DNA from: Kribbella italica
GTDB taxonomy: Bacteria; Actinomycetota; Actinomycetes; Propionibacteriales; Kribbellaceae
DNA length: 64,000 nt
NCBI RefSeq assembly: GCF_014205135.1
Contig: NZ_JACHMY010000001.1
Span: 372,001-436,000 of the forward strand
Direction: 5' to 3'
Position numbers and translations under genes: made by a program. Shown here piece after piece: positions 29,517-41,518 of this stretch (position 1 is the first letter of the stretch; every line of letters starts with the position of its first letter). The notes under the pieces are model-generated. The model was not told where the DNA came from. It saw only the letters and a program-made list of their open reading frames with translations, and made no database searches.

Positions 29517-31352
29517 ATGAAGCCCGTTGCCGACGGTCCGCAGCTCGCGCTGCTCAGCTCTCGAAAAGAACATCTGGCGCAGATGTTCTTCGACCGCGTG
29601 GCGGCCACGCCCAACCGGGAGGCGTTCCGGCACCCCGTCACCGACGGCTGGGCCTCCGTCACCTGGCAGCAGACCGACGAGCTCGTACGCCGGCGCGGCG
29701 CGGGCCTGATCGCCCTCGGCGTCGAACCCGAGCAGCGCGTCGCCGTCGCCGCGAACACCCGGCTCGAGTGGGTGCAGTGCTACCTGGCCGCGGTCGTCGT
29801 CGCGGCCGCGACGACGACGATCTACCCGACGACGATGTCCGCCGACGTCGCGTACATCGTCGCCGACGCCGACGTCCAGGTCGTCTTCGCCGAGGACGCC
29901 AGTCAGGTCGACAAGCTGCGCGAGCACAAGGCCGAGATCCCGTCGGTCCACAAGGTCGTGCTGATCGACGGCGAACCCGACCCGCAGGACGGCGACTGGG
30001 TGATCAGCGTCGCCGCGCTCGACGAGCTCGGCGCGCGGTACCTCGACGAGCACCCTTCAGCGATCGACGAGCGGGTCGAGCAGATCAAGCCCGAACACCT
30101 GTGCACGCTCGTCTACACCTCCGGTACGACGGGCCGGCCCAAGGGCGTCCGGCTGCCGCACTCGGTGTGGACGTACGAAGGCGCCGCCGTGGAAGGGATC
30201 CGGGTGCTCAGCCCGGACGACCTGCAGTACCTGTGGCTGCCGCTGTCGCACGTCTTCGGTCAGGTGCTGCTCGCCGTACAGTTCCAGATCGGCTTCGCCA
30301 CCGCGATCGACGGCCGGGTCGACAAGATCGTCGAGAACGCCGCGGTCGTGCAGCCGACGTTCATGGCCGCCGCGCCGCGCGTGTTCGAGAAGGCGCACGG
30401 CCGGATCGTCACGATGATGGAGGCCGACGGGGGAGCCAAGCTCAAGCTGTTCCACTGGGCCTTCGGCGTCGGGGCCGAGGTGTCGAAGCTGCGGCAGGCC
30501 GGCAAGGAGCCCAGCGGCGTACTGGCCGCGAAGTACTCGCTGGCCGACAAGCTCGTGCTGTCGAAGATCCGCGCCCGGTTCGGTGGGCGGATCCGCTTCT
30601 TCGTGTCCGGCTCGGCGGCCCTCGACAAGAAGCTCGCCGAGTGGTTCCACGCGGCCGGGCTGCTGATCCTCGAGGGCTACGGCCTGTCGGAGACCGCGGC
30701 CGGGTCGACGCTGAACCGGCCGGAGAACTACCGCCTCGGCAGCGTCGGGCCGATCTTCCCGGCGGCCGAGTTCAAGATCGCCGAGGACGGCGAGATCCTG
30801 ATCAAGGGTCCCGGCGTGATGAGCGGGTACCACAACCTGCCCGACCAGACCGCCGAGGTGATCGACACCGACGGCTGGTTCCACACCGGCGACATCGGGC
30901 ACTTCGAGGACGAGTTCCTCTTCATCACCGACCGCAAGAAGGACCTGTTCAAGACCTCCGGCGGCAAGTACGTCGCCCCGCAGGTGATCGAGGGCCGGTT
31001 CAAGATGATCTGCCCGTACGCCAGCCAGTTCCTCGTCCACGGCAGCCAGCGCAACTTCGTCAGCGCCCTGGTCACCCTCGACCCCGACGCCATCGTCGCC
31101 TGGGCCGAAGCCAACGGCCTGGCCGGCAAGTCGTACGCCGAGATCGCCGCCTCCGACGCGGCCCGGACGATGGTCCAGGGCTACGTCGACGAACTCAACG
31201 CCGGCCTCAACCGCTGGGAAACCATCAAGAAGTTCACCATCCTCGACCGGGACCTGACGGTCGAAGGCGGCGAGATGACCCCCAGCCTGAAGCTCAAGCG
31301 CAAACACGTCGAAACCCAGTACGGCGACCTCCTGGACAAGATGTACAACTAG
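29517..31352 (+). CDS. Long-chain fatty acid--CoA ligase (FadD15-type)
   Basis: The 611-residue adenylate-forming enzyme activates fatty acids to acyl-CoA by way of acyl-AMP. It shows the P-loop YTSGTTGRPKGVRLPH, the acyl motif LILEGYGLSETAAGSTLNRP, GWFHTGDIGHFEDEFLFITDRKKDLFKTSGGKYVAP (hinge Asp/Arg and Lys), and the C-terminal LTVEGGEMTPSLKLKRKHVE. The linker LFHWAFGVG and the RIRFFVSGSAALDKKL segment place it with mycobacterial FadD15-like enzymes. The ATG at 29517 follows GGGAGG; the longer frame to 29445 is not needed. It is probably membrane-associated and monocistronic. Confidence 0.94.
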   Translation: MKPVADGPQLALLSSRKEHLAQMFFDRVAATPNREAFRHPVTDGWASVTWQQTDELVRRRGAGLIALGVEPEQRVAVAANTRLEWVQCYLAAVVVAAATTTIYPTTMSADVAYIVADADVQVVFAEDASQVDKLREHKAEIPSVHKVVLIDGEPDPQDGDWVISVAALDELGARYLDEHPSAIDERVEQIKPEHLCTLVYTSGTTGRPKGVRLPHSVWTYEGAAVEGIRVLSPDDLQYLWLPLSHVFGQVLLAVQFQIGFATAIDGRVDKIVENAAVVQPTFMAAAPRVFEKAHGRIVTMMEADGGAKLKLFHWAFGVGAEVSKLRQAGKEPSGVLAAKYSLADKLVLSKIRARFGGRIRFFVSGSAALDKKLAEWFHAAGLLILEGYGLSETAAGSTLNRPENYRLGSVGPIFPAAEFKIAEDGEILIKGPGVMSGYHNLPDQTAEVIDTDGWFHTGDIGHFEDEFLFITDRKKDLFKTSGGKYVAPQVIEGRFKMICPYASQFLVHGSQRNFVSALVTLDPDAIVAWAEANGLAGKSYAEIAASDAARTMVQGYVDELNAGLNRWETIKKFTILDRDLTVEGGEMTPSLKLKRKHVETQYGDLLDKMYN

Positions 31353-31450
31353 CGCGACTGCCTGGCGAGCGGAGGAAAGCCCCCACGCGCGGCCCTCCGC
31401 TCGCTAGCGCTCGCTACGTGCCGTGCTCCCGCCCACCCTTTGCGAGGGTG

Positions 31451-31600
31451 TGCGGGCTGGCGCCCGCCAAGTACGCGCTGGCGCGCTTGACGCGCGTGCT
31501 ATCGCGCGCTTCGTGCGTGCGGGCTGTCGCCCGCCGAATACGCGCTACCGCGCTACGCGCGCGTGCTTCGCCCGCTTGAGTGCGCGCTGTCGCGCTTCGC
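31451..31600. repeat. Three degenerate copies of a 63-67-bp repeat in a 449-base gene-free gap
   Basis: TGCGGGCTGKCGCCCGCC followed by TACGCGCT and a CGCGCGTGCT element begins at 31451 and 31518 (67 bp apart). A shorter copy (TGCGCGCTGTCGCGCTTCGC) begins at 31581. The gap 31353-31801 contains no recognisable gene; composition is dominated by GCGC and CGCTCG words. Confidence 0.65.
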
Positions 31601-31753
31601 TGGAGTAAAGGTGGTCCGGGGGTATGGGATGTCGGCGAGCGTTCGCTTGACGCTACTCCGTTCGCCTGCATGCACGTCCGCTCGCCGACGCTCGCTTCTT
31701 TGCCTGCTCGGCGCGGGCTTGGTGAAGAAACTCAGGCGTCCTGATGATGACAC

Positions 31754-31795
31754 TTGAAACAATCCCTAGCTTGTACAACCCATGGCTTGTATTGT
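31754..31795 (+). promoter_or_regulatory. Candidate operator/promoter of the HigBA-type operon
   Basis: Three TTG/CAA dyad-type words stand in the 50 bases before the toxin start: TTGAAACAA (31754-31762), TTGTACAA (31771-31778) and TTGTATTG (31787-31794). A TATTGT -10-like hexamer at 31790-31795 lies 6 bases before the ATG at 31802, and no ribosome site precedes it, so the transcript may be leaderless. The helix-turn-helix antitoxin downstream is the obvious candidate binder. Inference only. Confidence 0.45.
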
Positions 31796-31801
31796 TGCTC
31801 C

Positions 31802-32191
31802 ATGGAGGAGTACGACGTCTACGTCCTGGACGGCTGCAGCAAGTGGATGGAGTCGCTGCCCACCAGGGAGTACGACGCCTTGGCTGCTCGGATCGATCTG
31901 CTGGCTGAGCAGGGCCCGGCGACGCCGCGTCCGACGGTCGACACGATCAAAGGTTCGCGGCATCAGAACATGAAGGAACTGCGGTGCGGCAAGCTGCGGG
32001 TGCTGTTCGCCTTCGACCCACAGACCCAGGCAGTTCTGCTGCTGGGCGGCAGCAAGCAGGACCGCTGGACCGAGTGGTACCTGGAGAGCATCCCGGTCGC
32101 CGACGACCTCTACGACGAGTGGCTCGGCAACCTACGGCGAGATCCAGGCTGGGCAGACGATCCGTACGGTGAAGGAGGGAAGGACGCATGA
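31802..32191 (+). CDS. HigB/RelE-like toxin (phage-derived Gp49-like family)
   Basis: The 129-residue protein has the RelE/HigB-type fold, whose members cut mRNA on the ribosome. It shows LDGCSKWMESLPTREYDALAARIDLLAEQGP, IKGSRHQNMKELRCGKLRVLFAFDPQTQAVLLLGGSKQDRW, and a helical tail. The KELRCGKLRVLF...GGSKQDRW pattern is typical of the Gp49/DUF891 group. The ATG at 31802 is chosen because the family starts close to it. Its last four bases overlap the antitoxin start (ATGA). Order toxin then HTH antitoxin is the HigBA order. Activity is not proven. Confidence 0.88.
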   Translation: MEEYDVYVLDGCSKWMESLPTREYDALAARIDLLAEQGPATPRPTVDTIKGSRHQNMKELRCGKLRVLFAFDPQTQAVLLLGGSKQDRWTEWYLESIPVADDLYDEWLGNLRRDPGWADDPYGEGGKDA

Positions 32192-32505
32192 CACATCGGA
32201 AGTGGAAGGACGTGCGCGCCGAGCGCATCGACGGTCCCGAGGCTGAGGCGCGGGTTGCTGTTCAGCGTGAGGAGGCGCTGGCCGAGCAGCGGGCCTACCG
32301 GTTGGCGGAGCTTCGTCAACAGCACGGTGTCACGCAGACGCAGCTGGCCGAGTCGATGCACGTCAGTCAGGCCGCGGTCTCGTCGATCGAGCGTGGTGAG
32401 CTGACCAGGTCAGAGCTGAGCACCATCAGGAAGTACGTCGAAGCGCTGGGCGGCAAGCTCGAGATCGTCGCCGACTTCGGAGACGAGCGACTCGTCCTCG
32501 GCTGA
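32188..32505 (+). CDS. HigA/XRE-type antitoxin
   Basis: The 105-residue protein has a charged N-terminal helix region and a C-terminal XRE helix-turn-helix (about 40-95: RLAELRQQHGVTQTQLAESMHVSQAAVSSIERGELTRSELSTIRKYVEALGGKL). It overlaps the toxin gene by 4 bases, so translation is coupled. Antitoxins of this type neutralise the partner and repress the operon with it; the dyad words upstream of the toxin gene are candidate sites. A PHP phosphatase gene is convergent 41 bases downstream. Confidence 0.88.
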   Translation: MTHRKWKDVRAERIDGPEAEARVAVQREEALAEQRAYRLAELRQQHGVTQTQLAESMHVSQAAVSSIERGELTRSELSTIRKYVEALGGKLEIVADFGDERLVLG

Positions 32506-32545
32506 GTCGCCGTCATCGACGGGGGGACGCAATGCAAGCCCCGCA

Positions 32546-33367
32546 TCAGGTGACGGCTCGCCATGGTTCGGTGGGGGAGGAGTCTGGGGCGAAGCCGTGG
32601 GCCGTAGCGATGGTGGCGGCTTCGGCGAGGCCGGTGGCGAGGGCCTCGGGGTAGTGGGCGTCGCTGCCGAAGGTCAGCTGGCGGCCGCCGGATTCTCGCC
32701 ACCAGCGGAGGATCAGGGGATCCAGCGGGAGGCGGGTGTTGAGTTCAAGGGCTCGGTCGGCGGCGGCCACGGCGGTGAGGGCGGCTCGTAGTTCTTCCTC
32801 GAAGTCGTGTGGGTTGAAAGGCCCGGGCCACGAGCGCACGGGGTAGTCGATGTGGCCGAGGACGTTGAAGGCGGTCGATCCACTGAGCATGCGAGGGATC
32901 TCGGTCAAGTAGCCGCGGAAGACCTCGGGGGCCGGTTGGTGGGGAAAGAGTTCCCACGGTTCGGCCATCACGCCTTGTTCGTCGGGGAGGCAGTGGAGGG
33001 AGCCGATGACTCGGTCGAAGGTGCCTTGGGCCAGGAGTGAGGCGACCTCCGCGACGTGCAGGTGCGGCTGGCCGATTTCGAGGCCGGTGAGGATCTTGAG
33101 TTCGGGATAGGCGAAGCGGCAGCGGTCGATCGACTCCAGGTAGCCGGCCACGTCGAGTGGTGGGGCCTGGAGGAGGCCGTCGGTCACGAAGCCGGTGAAC
33201 TTCGGGGCCAGGAAGCCGGCGCGGAACGGCGTGAAGTCGACGTGCTCGGTGAACGCGACGACCGGGAGGCCGAGAGCGACGGCTCGGGCGCAGGTGGCGT
33301 CCATGGAACCGCGGTCGGTGTCCCAGGACCATTCGGTGTGGACGTGTCCGTCGGCCGGTAGCTGCAT
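32546..33367 (-). CDS. PHP-domain phosphatase (histidinol-phosphatase HisJ/HisK-like)
   Basis: The 273-residue protein has the PHP metallophosphatase fold. Metal-binding motifs are DGHVHTEWSWD (His8, His10), FTEHVDF, GLEIGQPHLH, IGSLHCLP, GHIDYPVR and FGSDAHYPEAL. Such enzymes dephosphorylate histidinol phosphate in histidine synthesis in some bacteria. This gene is not in a his operon, so the substrate may differ. Length and motifs are complete. It is divergent from the ABC exporter genes, sharing an 80-base gap with a MerR-type dyad. Cytoplasmic. Confidence 0.85.
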   Translation of the reverse strand: MQLPADGHVHTEWSWDTDRGSMDATCARAVALGLPVVAFTEHVDFTPFRAGFLAPKFTGFVTDGLLQAPPLDVAGYLESIDRCRFAYPELKILTGLEIGQPHLHVAEVASLLAQGTFDRVIGSLHCLPDEQGVMAEPWELFPHQPAPEVFRGYLTEIPRMLSGSTAFNVLGHIDYPVRSWPGPFNPHDFEEELRAALTAVAAADRALELNTRLPLDPLILRWWRESGGRQLTFGSDAHYPEALATGLAEAATIATAHGFAPDSSPTEPWRAVT

Positions 33368-33380
33368 CGCTCCAGTGTGT

Positions 33381-33401
33381 TTGACCTTGACGCTACGTCA
33401 A
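33381..33401 (+). promoter_or_regulatory. MerR-type operator in the ABC exporter promoter
   Basis: TTGACC (33381-33386) is followed directly by the perfect dyad TTGACG-CTA-CGTCAA (33387-33401). Dyads of this kind overlapping the spacer are typical MerR-family sites. A MerR gene ends the same operon (34982-35773). No strong -10 could be picked. Confidence 0.6.
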
Positions 33402-33446
33402 CCCTCCACCCTGTGGGTCCAGGAACGAACAGGGAGGACCAACGGG

Positions 33447-34202
33447 ATGATTCGCGTGCAGGGACTGGAGAAGGCGTACGGGAAGGTCGGCGTACTGCGT
33501 GGTGTCGACCTCGAGGTCACCCAAGGCAGCGTGTTCGCGTTGCTCGGATCGAACGGGGCGGGCAAGACGACCGTCGTACGGATCCTGGCGACGCTGCTGA
33601 AGGCCGACGCCGGTACGGCGGAAGTGAACGGTTTCGACGTCGCCACGCAGGCGAGCGGCGTCCGGGAGTCGATCAGTCTGACCGGGCAGTTCGCTGCCGT
33701 GGACGACATTCTCACCGGGCGGGAGAACCTGGTCCTGGTCGCGAAGCTCCGGCACCTCGGGGATCCGGGCGGCACAGCCGACGACCTGCTCCGGAGGTTC
33801 TCGCTGACCGACGCCGGCGCGCGCCGCGTGTCGACGTACTCGGGCGGCATGCGCCGCCGGCTCGACATCGCGATGAGCCTGATCGGGGACCCACCGGTGA
33901 TCTTCCTGGACGAGCCGACCACCGGGCTCGACCCCGAGGCGCGCGCCGAGGTGTGGCAGACCGTGCGCGGGCTGGCCGGGCACGGCGCCACGGTCCTGCT
34001 CACCACGCAGTACCTGGAGGAGGCCGAGCAGCTCGCCGACCGGATCGCGATCCTGCACCAGGGCCGGATCATCGTCGACGGCACGCTCGCCGAGCTCAAA
34101 CAGCTGCTGCCACCCGCCGAGATCGAGTACGTCGAGAAGCAGCCGTCGCTCGAGGACGTCTTCTTCGCGGTCGTCGCGGACGACCGTGGGACGAGGAGCT
34201 GA
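33447..34202 (+). CDS. ABC transporter ATP-binding protein (DrrA-like, multidrug exporter type)
   Basis: The 251-residue ATPase powers an exporter. It shows Walker A GSNGAGKTT (34-42), the Q-loop SLTGQFAAVDDILTGREN, signature YSGGMRRRLDIA (131-142), Walker B VIFLDEPTTGLD and the H-loop TTQYLEEAEQLADR. The TGQFAAVD and TTQYLEEA forms belong to the DrrA/daunorubicin-resistance subfamily. It is shorter than DrrA (about 330), as the C-terminal extension is reduced. The ATG at 33447 follows AGGGAGG. The permease gene follows after 3 bases, then a MerR regulator. Confidence 0.94.
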   Translation: MIRVQGLEKAYGKVGVLRGVDLEVTQGSVFALLGSNGAGKTTVVRILATLLKADAGTAEVNGFDVATQASGVRESISLTGQFAAVDDILTGRENLVLVAKLRHLGDPGGTADDLLRRFSLTDAGARRVSTYSGGMRRRLDIAMSLIGDPPVIFLDEPTTGLDPEARAEVWQTVRGLAGHGATVLLTTQYLEEAEQLADRIAILHQGRIIVDGTLAELKQLLPPAEIEYVEKQPSLEDVFFAVVADDRGTRS

Positions 34203-34205
34203 CCG

Positions 34206-34967
34206 ATGCCCACCCACTTCCTCGGCGACACCGCCGCCCTCACCGGGCGGACCCTGCGCCACGTCACCCGCAGCCTGGACACCGTCCTGTCGACCGCGGT
34301 GATGCCGATCGCGATGATGCTGATGTTCGTCTACGTGTTCGGCGGCGCGATCGACACCGGGAGGGCCCGGTACGTCGACTACCTGCTCCCGGGCATCCTG
34401 CTGATCACGATCGGCTCCGGCATCTCCTACACCGCGTTCCGGCTGTTCATGGACCTGAAGAGCGGGATCCTCGAACGATTCCGGTCGATGCCGATCGCCG
34501 GGTCCAGCGTGCTGTGGGCGCACGTCCTGACCTCGCTGGTCGCCAACCTGATCTCGCTGGTGGTCGTCGTCGCGGTCGCGCTGCTGATGGGCTTCCGGTC
34601 GGGCGCCGGCGTCCTGCCATGGCTCGGCGTCGCCGGGATCCTGGTCCTGTTCATCCTGGCCCTCACCTGGATCGCGGTGATCGCGGGTCTGTCCGCGTCG
34701 TCGGTCGACGGGGTCGGCGTGTTCTCGTACCCGCTGATCTTCCTGCCGTTCGTCAGTTCGGCGTTCGTGCCCACCGCGACGATGCCCGGTCCGGTGCGCT
34801 GGTTCGCGGAGAACCAGCCGGTGACGTCGATCGTCGACACGATCCGGTCGTTGCTGGCCGGGCAGCCGGCCGGCGGCGACAGCTGGGTCGCGCTGCTGTG
34901 GTGCGCCGGCATCCTGGTGATCGCGTACGCCGGGGCGATGGCCGCCTACCGCCGCAAGATCGCCTGA
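34206..34967 (+). CDS. ABC-2-type permease (DrrB-like)
   Basis: The 253-residue inner-membrane protein has six hydrophobic segments (about 28-50, 60-80, 105-130, 138-160, 168-190 and 225-245). Signatures include YVDYLLPGILLITIGSGISYTAFRLFMDLKSGILERFRSMPIA, the ABC-2 elbow and coupling region. Together with the ATPase it should form a two-plus-two exporter of amphipathic molecules or drugs; the cargo is unknown. It starts 3 bases after the ATPase stop and ends 14 bases before the MerR gene. Confidence 0.92.
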   Translation: MPTHFLGDTAALTGRTLRHVTRSLDTVLSTAVMPIAMMLMFVYVFGGAIDTGRARYVDYLLPGILLITIGSGISYTAFRLFMDLKSGILERFRSMPIAGSSVLWAHVLTSLVANLISLVVVVAVALLMGFRSGAGVLPWLGVAGILVLFILALTWIAVIAGLSASSVDGVGVFSYPLIFLPFVSSAFVPTATMPGPVRWFAENQPVTSIVDTIRSLLAGQPAGGDSWVALLWCAGILVIAYAGAMAAYRRKIA

Positions 34968-34981
34968 GGCAGGCTGATCCC

Positions 34982-35773
34982 ATGCTCACCATCAGCCGGC
35001 TGGCGGCGTACGCGGGGGTGACGGTCCGGGCCGTGCGCCACTACCACCAGATCGGGCTGCTGCCCGAGCCCGGGCGCGACCACTCGGGGTACCGCAGCTA
35101 CGACGCTGCCGCGGTGGTGCGGCTGATCCGGATCCACACCCTGGCCGACGCCGGGGTCCCGCTGGCCCGCGTGCAGGAGCTCCTGGAGGCGAGCCCGGAC
35201 GAGTTCGCCGCCGGCGTCCAGGCGATCGACCAGGAGCTGCGGACCGAGATCCGGCGGCTGCAGGCCAACCGCCGACGGATCGCCCGGCTCGCGGCGGGGG
35301 AGCACCTGGCCCTCCCGCAGAGCGTCGTGGACTACCTCGATCGGCTTCGCGGCCTGGGCGTCGACGAGCGGTACGTCGTACTGGAGCGGGACGCGTGGAT
35401 CCTGGTCGCGGCCCAGGCCCCGCAGCTGGTCGAGGCCGTGATCGCCAGGAAGCACGAGGATCTGCGGGATCCCGACATGCTGCGGCTCTACCGGCTGCTC
35501 AGCGACGTGTCCGACTGGCCGGCCGACGATCCCCGGGTCGTCGAGATCGTCGACATCCTCGAACGGCGCATGGTCCGTGGGGTCGGTGCGGGGGAGATGG
35601 ACGGCGGGAGCGTCGACGACCCGTTCGTCGAGCTGCTGGACGCGGTCATGGTCGAGGCCTCACCGGTCGCCCGGCGGATCGTGACGATCTTGGAGCGGCG
35701 CGGCTGGAAGGGCTGGACCCGGATCGAGCGGGTGCCGGCCGAGCGGGCCGCTCAGATTGCCCAGGGCAACTGA
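34982..35773 (+). CDS. MerR-family transcriptional regulator
   Basis: The 263-residue protein has an N-terminal MerR winged helix (MLTISRLAAYAGVTVRAVRHYHQIGLLPEPGRDHSGYRSYDAAAVVRLIRIHTLADAGVPL in parts; about 1-70), a coiled dimer helix (about 75-110) and a C-terminal helical domain of about 150 residues that could bind a ligand. It closes the ABC exporter operon. The upstream TTGACG-CTA-CGTCAA dyad is its likely site, so the exporter would be induced by the compound it removes. That link is inference. The ATG at 34982 is the family-typical start. Confidence 0.93.
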   Translation: MLTISRLAAYAGVTVRAVRHYHQIGLLPEPGRDHSGYRSYDAAAVVRLIRIHTLADAGVPLARVQELLEASPDEFAAGVQAIDQELRTEIRRLQANRRRIARLAAGEHLALPQSVVDYLDRLRGLGVDERYVVLERDAWILVAAQAPQLVEAVIARKHEDLRDPDMLRLYRLLSDVSDWPADDPRVVEIVDILERRMVRGVGAGEMDGGSVDDPFVELLDAVMVEASPVARRIVTILERRGWKGWTRIERVPAERAAQIAQGN

Positions 35774-35838
35774 ATGGCAACCTCACAGGTTGCTTACGAA
35801 ACGCCCGGGGAAGCCGTGATCTCCCTTACCGTGGAAGA

Positions 35839-37983
35839 GTGGATGCCACCGGCAGGGGCGGTCGCAACTTCGTTCGGTCGTTGAACAAGTTCATCGGCGT
35901 GAGCGTGCTGTCCGGTGCGCTCGCGGCCGGGCTGGTGATCCCGTTGACCGGCCTGGTCGACCTCGGGACGCGCAAGGTGTCCGAGACGGTCGAGAGCCTG
36001 CCGCAGGAGCTGGTGACCGAGCCGCTGCAGATCCGCAGCCGGATCTTCGCCGCGGACGGGAGCCTGATCGCGACGCTGTTCGAGCAGAACCGGGTGCCGG
36101 TGCCGCTCAACCGGGTCAGCGCGGTGATGCGCCAGGCGATCGTGGCGATCGAGGACTCGCGGTTCTACTCCCACGGCGCCCTCGACGCGAAGGGCACGCT
36201 GCGCGCGCTGGTCCGCAACCAGACCGAGGGCTCGGTGCAGCAGGGCGGTTCGAGCATCACCCAGCAGTACGTGAAGCTGAGCCTGATCGCGAAGGCGGAG
36301 ACCGCGGAGGACCGCGCGGCGGCGACGGCCGTGACGTACCAGCGCAAGGTGGCGGAGCTGCGCTACGCGATCGCGCTGGAGAAGCAGATCTCCAAGAACC
36401 AGATCCTGGAGCGGTACCTGAACCTGGCGAACTTCGGCGACGGCGCGTACGGCGTACAGGCTGCCGCGCAGCACTACTTCCGGACGTCGGCCGGCGACCT
36501 GACCCTGCCGCAGGCCGCGCTGCTGGCCGGTCTGGTGAAGAACCCGACCGGCTACGACCCGACCAACAACCTGAAGCGGGCGCGCGACCGCCGCGATGTG
36601 GTCCTGCGCCGGATGCAGGAACTGAACCTGATCACCGCCAAGCAGACCGCCGCGGCGCTCAAGGCGCCGGTGGTCGACCTGGCCAAGATCCGGAAGGTCC
36701 CGAACGGCTGCGCCGGGTCGCGCTACCCGTTCTACTGCGAGTACGTCGTGTCGAAGCTGCTGCAGAACCCGGCGCTCGGGGCGAACGCGAAGGAGCGCGA
36801 CCACTACCTGAAGACCGGCGGGCTGTCGGTCGTGACGTCGCTCGACCCGCGGATCCAGGCGGCCGCGCAGGCGTCGATCAACGAGCACACCAAACCCCGC
36901 GACACCGCCGTCGCCGCGATCACCGTGGTCGAGCCGGGCACGGGCGTGGTGAAGGCGATGGTGCAGAGCAAGCCGTACGGCAACGGCAAGTACCAGACGG
37001 CGTACAACTACAACGTCGAGAAGTCGTACGCCGGTGGGTACGGCGGGTTCCAGAACGGTTCGACGATGAAGGCGTTCACGGTCGCGGCGGCGATCGCGAG
37101 GGGTCTTCCGCTGAGCTACCGGATCAACTCGCCGCAGCAGATCGATCTCAGCGGCAAGCGTTTCCGGACCTGCAAGGGGTACACCAGGGACCCGGACTAC
37201 CAGCCGCAGAACTCGACCAGGAGCGGCGACCTGACCATGATCGAGGCGGCCAGGTACTCGACCAACACGTACTTCCTCCAGCTGTCGCAGCGGACCGGGC
37301 TGTGCGCGCCGGCGACGATCGCGGCGAAGCTCGGCATGTACAACGCCCAGACGCTCGGGCCGCTCGACCAGGTCGTGTCCTTCACCCTCGGCGTCGGCTA
37401 CACGACCCCGCTGATGCTGTCGAACGCGTACGCGACGTTCGCCGCGCGCGGCAAGTACTGCACGCCGTTGCTGGTCACCTCGATCAAGGACAACGCCGGG
37501 AAACCGATCAAAACCCCCGGCCGCTCCTGCAAGCAGGCGCTCTCGCCGCAGGTCGCCGATGGTGTGAACCGGGTGCTCAGTGCGGTGATGGAGCCAGGCG
37601 GCACCGGCGGGCGCCTCAACTTCGGCAAGTGGGATCTGGCCGGCAAGACCGGAACCATCCAGGACAACCGCGCGGTCTGGTACGCCGGCTACGCCCCGAA
37701 CCTCGCCGCGGCCTCGGTCGTCGCCGATGCCAACCTCCCGTACACGAACCTCATGTACGGCCACACGCTCGACGGCCGCGACATCGCCGACCCCACCGGC
37801 TCCGGGACGGCCGGGCCGCTGTGGAAGACCACCATGCAGAAGGCACTGCCCGGCCTGCCATTGCGGCGCTTCGTCCCGCCGACTCCCAAGGTCGTCGGTG
37901 CTGATCAGAAGAAGCCGGACGACGAGAAGAAGAAGCCTCGGGAAGACGACAACCGAGGCCGAGGCAACGACCGAACCCGCTAG
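35839..37983 (+). CDS. Class A penicillin-binding protein (glycosyltransferase/transpeptidase)
   Basis: The 714-residue bifunctional peptidoglycan synthase has a membrane anchor (about 20-42). Its GT51 glycosyltransferase domain (about 65-245) has AIEDSRFYSHGALD with catalytic Glu105, QQGGSSITQQYVK, and KNQILERYLN. The transpeptidase domain (about 350-660) has NGSTMK (Ser408, Lys411), YSTN (Ser474, Asn476) and GKTG (603-605). The tail is a charged Lys/Asp/Arg-rich stretch. The start is taken at the GTG at 35839; no better in-frame start or strong ribosome site was seen, so the first residues are uncertain. It polymerises and cross-links glycan outside the membrane. It follows the MerR gene by 65 bases. 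Confidence 0.94.
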   Translation: MDATGRGGRNFVRSLNKFIGVSVLSGALAAGLVIPLTGLVDLGTRKVSETVESLPQELVTEPLQIRSRIFAADGSLIATLFEQNRVPVPLNRVSAVMRQAIVAIEDSRFYSHGALDAKGTLRALVRNQTEGSVQQGGSSITQQYVKLSLIAKAETAEDRAAATAVTYQRKVAELRYAIALEKQISKNQILERYLNLANFGDGAYGVQAAAQHYFRTSAGDLTLPQAALLAGLVKNPTGYDPTNNLKRARDRRDVVLRRMQELNLITAKQTAAALKAPVVDLAKIRKVPNGCAGSRYPFYCEYVVSKLLQNPALGANAKERDHYLKTGGLSVVTSLDPRIQAAAQASINEHTKPRDTAVAAITVVEPGTGVVKAMVQSKPYGNGKYQTAYNYNVEKSYAGGYGGFQNGSTMKAFTVAAAIARGLPLSYRINSPQQIDLSGKRFRTCKGYTRDPDYQPQNSTRSGDLTMIEAARYSTNTYFLQLSQRTGLCAPATIAAKLGMYNAQTLGPLDQVVSFTLGVGYTTPLMLSNAYATFAARGKYCTPLLVTSIKDNAGKPIKTPGRSCKQALSPQVADGVNRVLSAVMEPGGTGGRLNFGKWDLAGKTGTIQDNRAVWYAGYAPNLAAASVVADANLPYTNLMYGHTLDGRDIADPTGSGTAGPLWKTTMQKALPGLPLRRFVPPTPKVVGADQKKPDDEKKKPREDDNRGRGNDRTR

Positions 37984-38032
37984 CCCGGGACCGAGGCACA
38001 CCTGACGACAAACCTCGTCGCCCGTCACCTCA

Positions 38033-38066
38033 CAAGTACCAGCGCCCGATCGGTGGCCGGTACTTG
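38033..38066. terminator. Inverted repeat between convergent PBP and MFS genes
   Basis: CAAGTACC (38033-38040) and GGTACTTG (38059-38066) form a perfect 8-bp dyad with an 18-base loop, midway between two convergent genes. A weak terminator is likely. Confidence 0.45.
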
Positions 38067-38082
38067 AAAGGCTGGTCTGTCA

Positions 38083-41381
<3,299 letters not shown>

Positions 41382-41518
41382 GCGGTCAAAAGTCCGGACA
41401 AGTCACCAAACTCCCAGGTAACGGAGCACTCGGTCATCGGCGTGGTGCTGACGGTGATCAAAGCACCGGGTATGTACTGACCAAGGTGCGTTGGTATCTC
41501 AGCGTGACGGTGTGGTCC

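Noticed and set aside
33377..34981. Upstream extension of the MerR frame back to 33377
   Set aside because: The frame is open but overlaps the ABC ATPase and permease genes in another frame; the MerR domain starts exactly at the ATG 34982.
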